This document shows, in pieces, positions 6,518 through 7,685 of a DNA stretch of 7,685 bases. The DNA lies in contig CABTXJ010000033.1 in the NCBI GenBank assembly GCA_902488785.1, forward strand, positions 1 to 7,685. Reading direction: 5' to 3'. The translations under genes were made by a program, and so were the position numbers. The stretch comes from an uncultured Eubacteriales bacterium (lineage in GTDB: Bacteria > Bacillota > Clostridia > TANB77 > CAG-508). The stretch's first letter is position 1; every line of letters starts with the position of its first letter. Under the pieces are notes generated by a model, which worked only from the letters and a program-made list of their open reading frames with translations, was not told the origin of the DNA and searched no databases.

Positions 6518-6546
6518 ATTATAATACCTATAAGTTTGTTTGTCAA
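6518..6546 (-). promoter_or_regulatory. Perfect consensus sigma-A promoter for tRNA-Arg
   Basis: On the - strand, TTGACA (complement of 6541-6546), a 17-nt spacer and TATAAT (complement of 6518-6523), both perfect. The predicted start near 6511 leaves a leader of about 9 nt before the mature tRNA 5' end at 6502. This fits a highly expressed stable RNA gene. Confidence 0.92.
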
Positions 6547-6563
6547 TAGTTTTTTTGATGAAT

Positions 6564-6592
6564 TTGACAGAAATTATGATTAATAGTATAAT
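6564..6592 (+). promoter_or_regulatory. Perfect consensus sigma-A promoter for the 197-residue unknown gene
   Basis: TTGACA (6564-6569), a 17-nt spacer and TATAAT (6587-6592), both perfect, pointing away from the tRNA promoter. The -35 boxes of the two promoters are only 17 nt apart. The predicted start near 6599 gives a leader of about 80 nt. Confidence 0.9.
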
Positions 6593-6623
6593 AAATTATG
6601 TAAAGTATATTTAATTTATATTA

Positions 6624-6649
6624 TTTTAAGCTATTACTATAGCTTTAAA
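6624..6649 (+). promoter_or_regulatory. Dyad/hairpin in the leader of the unknown gene
   Basis: AAGCTAT (6628-6634) and ATAGCTT (6639-6645) form a perfect 7-bp inverted repeat with a TACT loop. After one T-T mismatch, TTT/AAA (6624-6626, 6647-6649) extends the stem. It lies between the promoter and the ribosome binding site (6665-6673). It could be an RNA hairpin or a DNA operator; there is no T-run, so it is not an attenuator terminator. Confidence 0.5.
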
Positions 6650-6678
6650 GAATTTGAAAATATTAAAGAGGTGTTAAT

Positions 6679-7272
6679 ATGGAAGCAGCAAAAAGGAAGA
6701 CAAATATGAGTAAAGGAATGGATAGACAAAATATTTCATCTAAAGACTCCGCAATAATGCATAGGATTTATGAAGATTTAGAAAATTTTTCTAATGGAAG
6801 AAGAGATTATATACCATGCTTTAAAGAAGAATTTGGTAAGCTTAAAAAAATAGTTATGTATTACCCTTATACAGAAGTAGTGATTGACTATGAAAAAAAT
6901 ACTATAACCATTAATGGAAAAAAACAACATGTACATTTTTGCGATGTTATGCAAGGAAAAATTTTTAAAGAATATAATAATTATAAAAAAGGACTATTAG
7001 ATATGGTCAGAAAAGATTTATTATATTTTCCAGATAGAAGAATTTCTCAAAGATTTTTTAAAGGTGAAATGGTAGGAATATCCATAGATAGTCCTAGATA
7101 TGGTAATGCAAAGATAAGCAAATCTATGATTGAAATAGAAAAGCAAATAGCATTTAATATTGAAGAAGGCAATAGAAAAATAGTAAAACAAAAAATTGTT
7201 AAACATGCAGATAATATTGTAGATAATGCAATTATATATTTTGCACTTAAGAAGATGGGATACAATAAATAG
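6679..7272 (+). CDS. Uncharacterised basic cytoplasmic protein
   Basis: 197 residues, not recognised. No signal peptide or membrane helix; rich in Lys and Arg throughout, so nucleic-acid or ribosome contact is conceivable but unproven. An N-terminal basic, probably flexible segment (1-24) is followed by mixed helical sequence (~25-57). A beta-rich part (~58-88) includes 'TEVVIDYEKNTITING' (65-80) and 'HVHFCD' (84-89, with H84, H86 and C88 close together). Helical regions (~95-118 and ~148-195) follow, with the Arg-rich 'FPDRRISQRFF' (117-127) between them. AAAGAGGTG (6665-6673) lies 5 nt before the ATG, one of the better ribosome binding sites here. It has a perfect consensus promoter shared back to back with tRNA-Arg. 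Only a weak AT inverted repeat follows (7276-7283/7301-7308), not a clear terminator. The coding signal is solid: long frame, good initiation region and composition like its neighbours. Confidence 0.8.
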   Translation: MEAAKRKTNMSKGMDRQNISSKDSAIMHRIYEDLENFSNGRRDYIPCFKEEFGKLKKIVMYYPYTEVVIDYEKNTITINGKKQHVHFCDVMQGKIFKEYNNYKKGLLDMVRKDLLYFPDRRISQRFFKGEMVGISIDSPRYGNAKISKSMIEIEKQIAFNIEEGNRKIVKQKIVKHADNIVDNAIIYFALKKMGYNK

Positions 7273-7350
7273 TTTAAAATATTATAACGAAAGGAAAGGA
7301 AATATTTTCAAATAATTAAAATATAGTAAGATTAAAAAAAGAGGTAGTAG

Positions 7351-7440
7351 TGAAGTGAACCCAAATTGTTAGACAAATTAGTTTAATAAGGAGGGTTCAT
7401 TTTTATGTCAAAATACACAAACGAATTTAAAATAAAAGTT
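7351..7440 (+). mobile_element. Left-end remnant of an IS3-family (IS150-like) insertion sequence
   Basis: TGAAGTGAACCC (7351-7362) followed by TTGTTAGACA (7366-7375) resembles the terminal repeat of IS150-subgroup elements, which I recall as TGTACTGCACCC...TTGTTGGAC. About 30 nt inside comes AAGGAGG (7388-7394), then an ATG at 7405 opening a frame whose first 12 codons, MSKYTNEFKIKV, look like IS3-family OrfA (HTH protein) N-termini. Similarity stops near 7440. No orfB or right-end repeat follows in the visible sequence, so only the left tip remains. Confidence 0.6.
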
Positions 7441-7458
7441 AAAAGAAAAAATAATTAA
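7405..7458 (+). pseudogene. Truncated transposase orfA start (17 codons)
   Basis: The frame reads MSKYTNEFKIKVKRKNN then TAA. The first 12 residues match the usual opening of IS150-type OrfA, which normally continues for roughly 100-170 residues through a helix-turn-helix. Here it passes into low-complexity Lys/Asn codons and stops. The strong upstream AAGGAGG (7388-7394) is retained. TGAACCC (7356-7362) and GGGTTCA (7393-7399) are inverted and could mask that site in read-through RNA. It is a non-functional fragment; a real 17-residue peptide is unlikely. Confidence 0.55.
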
Positions 7459-7493
7459 ATACTAATTAAAATAATTAAAAAAATAATATTATA

Positions 7494-7502
7494 TGTTATA
7501 AT
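7494..7502 (+). promoter_or_regulatory. Extended -10 promoter for the last gene
   Basis: TGT followed by a perfect TATAAT (7497-7502) forms a TGn extended -10. No good -35 is present at 17-18 nt. The predicted start near 7509 leaves a leader of about 24 nt. In such AT-rich DNA chance TATAAT is common, so support is moderate. Confidence 0.45.
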
Positions 7503-7532
7503 ATTAATATTACAGAATAAAAGGAAGAGAAT

Positions 7533-7685
7533 ATGTCAATAAAAAATTTAGAAGATTTAAAAAAACAATTAGAAGCAGAAGGAATAAAATTTGAGGAAAA
7601 GAAAACAAAAAATGAAAATATAGAAACTAAGAAAAGAGAAATAAAAAAAGAAGAAGAAGAGAAAAAAGAAAAAGCAGAAGTAGAA
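7533..7685 (+). CDS. Lys/Glu-rich protein, 3'-partial
   Basis: 51 codons are visible before the window ends, with no stop. The start ATG at 7533 is preceded by AAGGAAGAGA (7521-7530), AAGGA lying 7 nt upstream. The visible part begins 'MSIKNLEDLKKQLEAEGIKF' and then becomes almost purely Lys and Glu, predicting a long charged helix or disordered segment. This recalls the N-terminus of the four-helix membrane protein at 1456-2517, but composition alone could explain that. No function can be assigned from the fragment. Confidence 0.65.
   Translation, partial: MSIKNLEDLKKQLEAEGIKFEEKKTKNENIETKKREIKKEEEEKKEKAEVE

Noticed and set aside
7021..7265. Two overlapping - strand frames of 61 and 72 codons
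   Set aside because: Both lie inside the 197-residue gene and show no initiation signals.
7276..7308. AAAATATT/AATATTTT inverted repeat as terminator of the 197-residue gene
   Set aside because: The stem is only A-U, the loop is 17 nt and no T-run follows, so termination is not supported.

Overview
The window comes from a very AT-rich, low-GC Gram-positive bacterium (Bacillota), most likely an uncultured Clostridia-type gut lineage. This rests on extreme A-richness of the coding strand, an AGA-reading tRNA-Arg, AGGAG-type ribosome binding sites, TypA and TrmR proteins of Firmicutes type, and a short surface protein with a sortase-like C-terminus. All Trp codons checked are TGG and every complete gene ends in TAA or TAG, so the standard bacterial code fits. 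Assignment below phylum is a guess.

Layout. All protein genes are on the + strand. Positions 1-2826 hold four envelope-linked or unknown genes: a CPBP-type intramembrane metalloprotease (5' end probably outside the window), a small protein with a probable bacterial PH-like domain, a Lys/Glu-rich protein with four C-terminal membrane helices, and a 78-residue single-span membrane protein. A hairpin terminator closes this block. A new promoter with an extended -10 then drives typA (bipA, ribosome-associated GTPase) through a leader of about 115 nt with an all-AU hairpin. trmR (yrrM; tRNA wobble 5-hydroxyuridine O-methyltransferase) follows 12 nt after typA, so the two look like a translation-related operon. 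Next, under its own extended -10 promoter, comes a small secreted Ser/Thr/Gln-rich protein ending in a sortase-like signal with the unusual core LPHAG, followed by a strong terminator that runs into a 26-bp perfect palindrome.

The right part is arranged around tRNA-Arg(UCU) on the - strand (6426-6502). The tRNA promoter and the promoter of the 197-residue unknown gene on the + strand (6679-7272) are back to back. Both have perfect TTGACA and TATAAT boxes with 17-nt spacers. The unknown gene also has a hairpin in its leader and a good ribosome binding site. The tRNA transcript appears to continue about 90 nt through a foldable trailer to a bidirectional hairpin terminator.

At 7351-7458 there is what looks like the left end of an IS150-subgroup IS3 element: terminal inverted repeat, strong ribosome binding site and the first dozen codons of orfA, then unrelated AT-rich sequence. 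The window ends inside a Lys/Glu-rich reading frame that starts at 7533.

No CRISPR array, defence system or complete mobile element is visible. The best leads are the unknown 197-residue gene with its regulatory region, the LPHAG surface protein, the IS remnant and the uncharacterised membrane-gene block.
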